From: Tillandsia leiboldiana
Taxonomy: Eukaryota > Streptophyta > Magnoliopsida > Poales > Bromeliaceae
NCBI GenBank assembly: GCA_029204045.2
Contig: CM055066.1
Span: forward strand, 16,130,484-16,194,483
Reading direction: 5' to 3'
Length of the DNA stretch: 64,000 nucleotides
Part shown: positions 63,028 through 64,000 of the stretch, one piece after another
Layout: each line of letters starts with the position of its first letter
Position numbering within the stretch: position 1 is the stretch's first letter
The notes under the pieces: model-generated
The model's database searches: none
What the model was told of the DNA's origin: nothing
What the model saw: only the letters and a program-made list of their open reading frames with translations
Program-made: the position numbers and the translations under genes

Positions 63028-64000
63028 TGTAATGTACCAGATATTGGTATATAAATAAATATAAATAAAAATGATATGAAATACTATTTTTATTGAACTT
63101 AGTCAAGTAAATAATAATTTGAAAGTGAATTGGGCCCAAATCGGAATAAAAATTAGAAGTTCGGAATTTTATATGAAAAGTGGGCTCAGATTTTAGCAGA
63201 AAATTTACAGTGTCAGAAAATTTTGTGAAAAATTGGGGAGGTCCGTATTTATGTTTTAAGGCTATGGTAAAAGTTTCGCATCGATCAGATGCCCGAGCAG
63301 TGAGAACGGGGTCCGCCAGCGATTCTGAATATAGCGAGACTTTTGGTAACCCGTAAATAGTCCAAACTGAAAATTAGGATATCCCGTGATAAATTAAGTT
63401 GAGCTGAGGCTCCCTGTCAAATTTGAGCGAAAACGGGACGAAAACAGACGAAAACGGGCGAAACAAGAGAAAATGAAAGTGGGCCGAACTTTCGGGCACC
63501 CAAAAATGCTGTCCGGGCGCCCGATTTACACTGTAGCGGCCGGGGGTTGCACTGTAGTGAACCCGGTTTGGGCCAAGGCGAGCCCGGTTACTGTAGCAGC
63601 CCGGTTCGGGCTTGGACCAGCGCCGAAAATTACTGTAGCTGCGCCCGAATCTCGATACAATGGGCACGGATCCCGAGGCAGTGGCACGGATCCCGAGGCA
63701 GCGATGCGCGAATTCCGAGGCTCAGCGCGCGGCGCGAGGCACGGGAGGCTAGTGGGGGCGCCACGTGGCGTCACCCTATTGGCCACGGCGGCCGAGGCGA
63801 CAGGCGCACGGCCTCTGGCGCGGCGTCAGCGGGGCAGGCCACGTGGCGGCGCCCCGTTGGTCGCGGCGATCGAGGACGCAGGCTCGCACGGGGAAGGCGT
63901 GCGGCCTCTGGCGCGGGCAGTGGCGTGTGTCAGCGGGGGCGCCACGTGGCAGGCTCCTATTCGCCGGTCAGCGCGATACGACGCGTGATGCGACGCGACG
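63028..64000 (+). repeat. Probable start of another Ty3 LTR (G), cut by the window edge
   Basis: The start tgtaatgtacc resembles the C start (tgtagagtacc). An AT-rich first part is followed by a GC-rich part with three G-box/ERSE-like modules in the orientation expected for a plus-strand LTR. No second copy or terminus is visible, so the assignment is by analogy. No coding frame is credible. Confidence 0.5.
63764..63963 (+). promoter_or_regulatory. ERSE-I-like modules in G
   Basis: 63764-63782 is a perfect CGTGG-N9-ATTGG. 63842-63860 has GTTGG and 63945-63963 ATTCG at the same 9-nt spacing. They lie in tandem units of about 80-100 bp with the phrase cggcctctggcgcgg. Confidence 0.7.

Noticed and set aside
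1..64000. Host genes, tRNA, rRNA, or bacterial operons
   Set aside because: No intron-exon gene, cloverleaf, rRNA core or ribosome-binding site with a credible gene was found. The only tRNA similarity is the primer-binding sites.

Overview
This window is repeat-only plant DNA. I found no host gene, rRNA, tRNA or bacterial feature. It is built from long-terminal-repeat (LTR) retrotransposons inserted into one another. The Ty3/gypsy gag proteins beginning MPPRRR, LTRs of 3.3 to 4.6 kb, a Sirevirus-like Ty1/copia element and primer-binding sites (PBS) matching initiator Met-tRNA (TGGTATCAGAG) point to a flowering plant with a large, repeat-rich genome. The species cannot be read from the sequence.

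Names used here. Ty3/gypsy: A1 and A2 (one family, minus strand), B (minus), C (plus), D (plus), D' (minus, LTR of the D family), E (plus, solo LTR), F (plus, solo LTR of the B family), G (plus, cut by the right edge). Ty1/copia: copia-1 (minus), copia-2 (minus, related to copia-1), copia-3 (plus, Sirevirus-like).

Left nest, 1-38477. A1 enters from the left edge with gag (3-698), a PBS and an LTR starting at 935. Copia-1 (2256-38018, target site duplication (TSD) cataa) sits in that LTR. Element C (7121-34874, TSD tcacc) sits in the 5' leader of copia-1. Copia-3 (from 16993) sits in the 3' LTR of C, and an A-family LTR (A2, from 22920) sits in the end of copia-3, giving five levels of nesting. 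A 100-N gap (25882-25981) hides several junctions. Element D (visible 25982-34198, 3' TSD catgt) sits further along the same C LTR.

Right nest, 38478-62902. The 5' LTR of B is split into three pieces (42721-44167, 47479-48423, 61959-62902) by solo LTR F (TSD tgaac) and by copia-2 (48424-61953, TSD gtttc). Copia-2 itself contains solo LTR E (54799-59172, TSD gtatt). The gag of B is cut by a D-family LTR (D', 38478-42224), whose far end is fused to the broken A1 LTR. A probable fourth Ty3 LTR family (G) begins at 63028.

Coding state. The only undamaged complete CDS is the gag of C (11934-13190), and C has no pol: it is a gag-only, non-autonomous element. D has long LTRs around 3.4 kb without a recognisable gag or pol. 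The copia-1, -2 and -3 polyproteins are broken by stops, deletions or frameshifts.

The most interesting signals are non-coding. (1) At least twelve CCAAY-N9-CCACG modules, the spacing of the ER-stress element ERSE-I, lie in one orientation in the upstream part of six LTRs. (2) A stem-loop with compensatory base changes lies 52-53 nt before the LTR end in all B-F type LTRs. (3) Splice-like signals would remove most of the LTR and leader from gag mRNA and leave AUG-free first exons. (4) A hairpin with a palindromic loop, resembling a retroviral dimerisation site, is conserved in the leaders of B, C and D.
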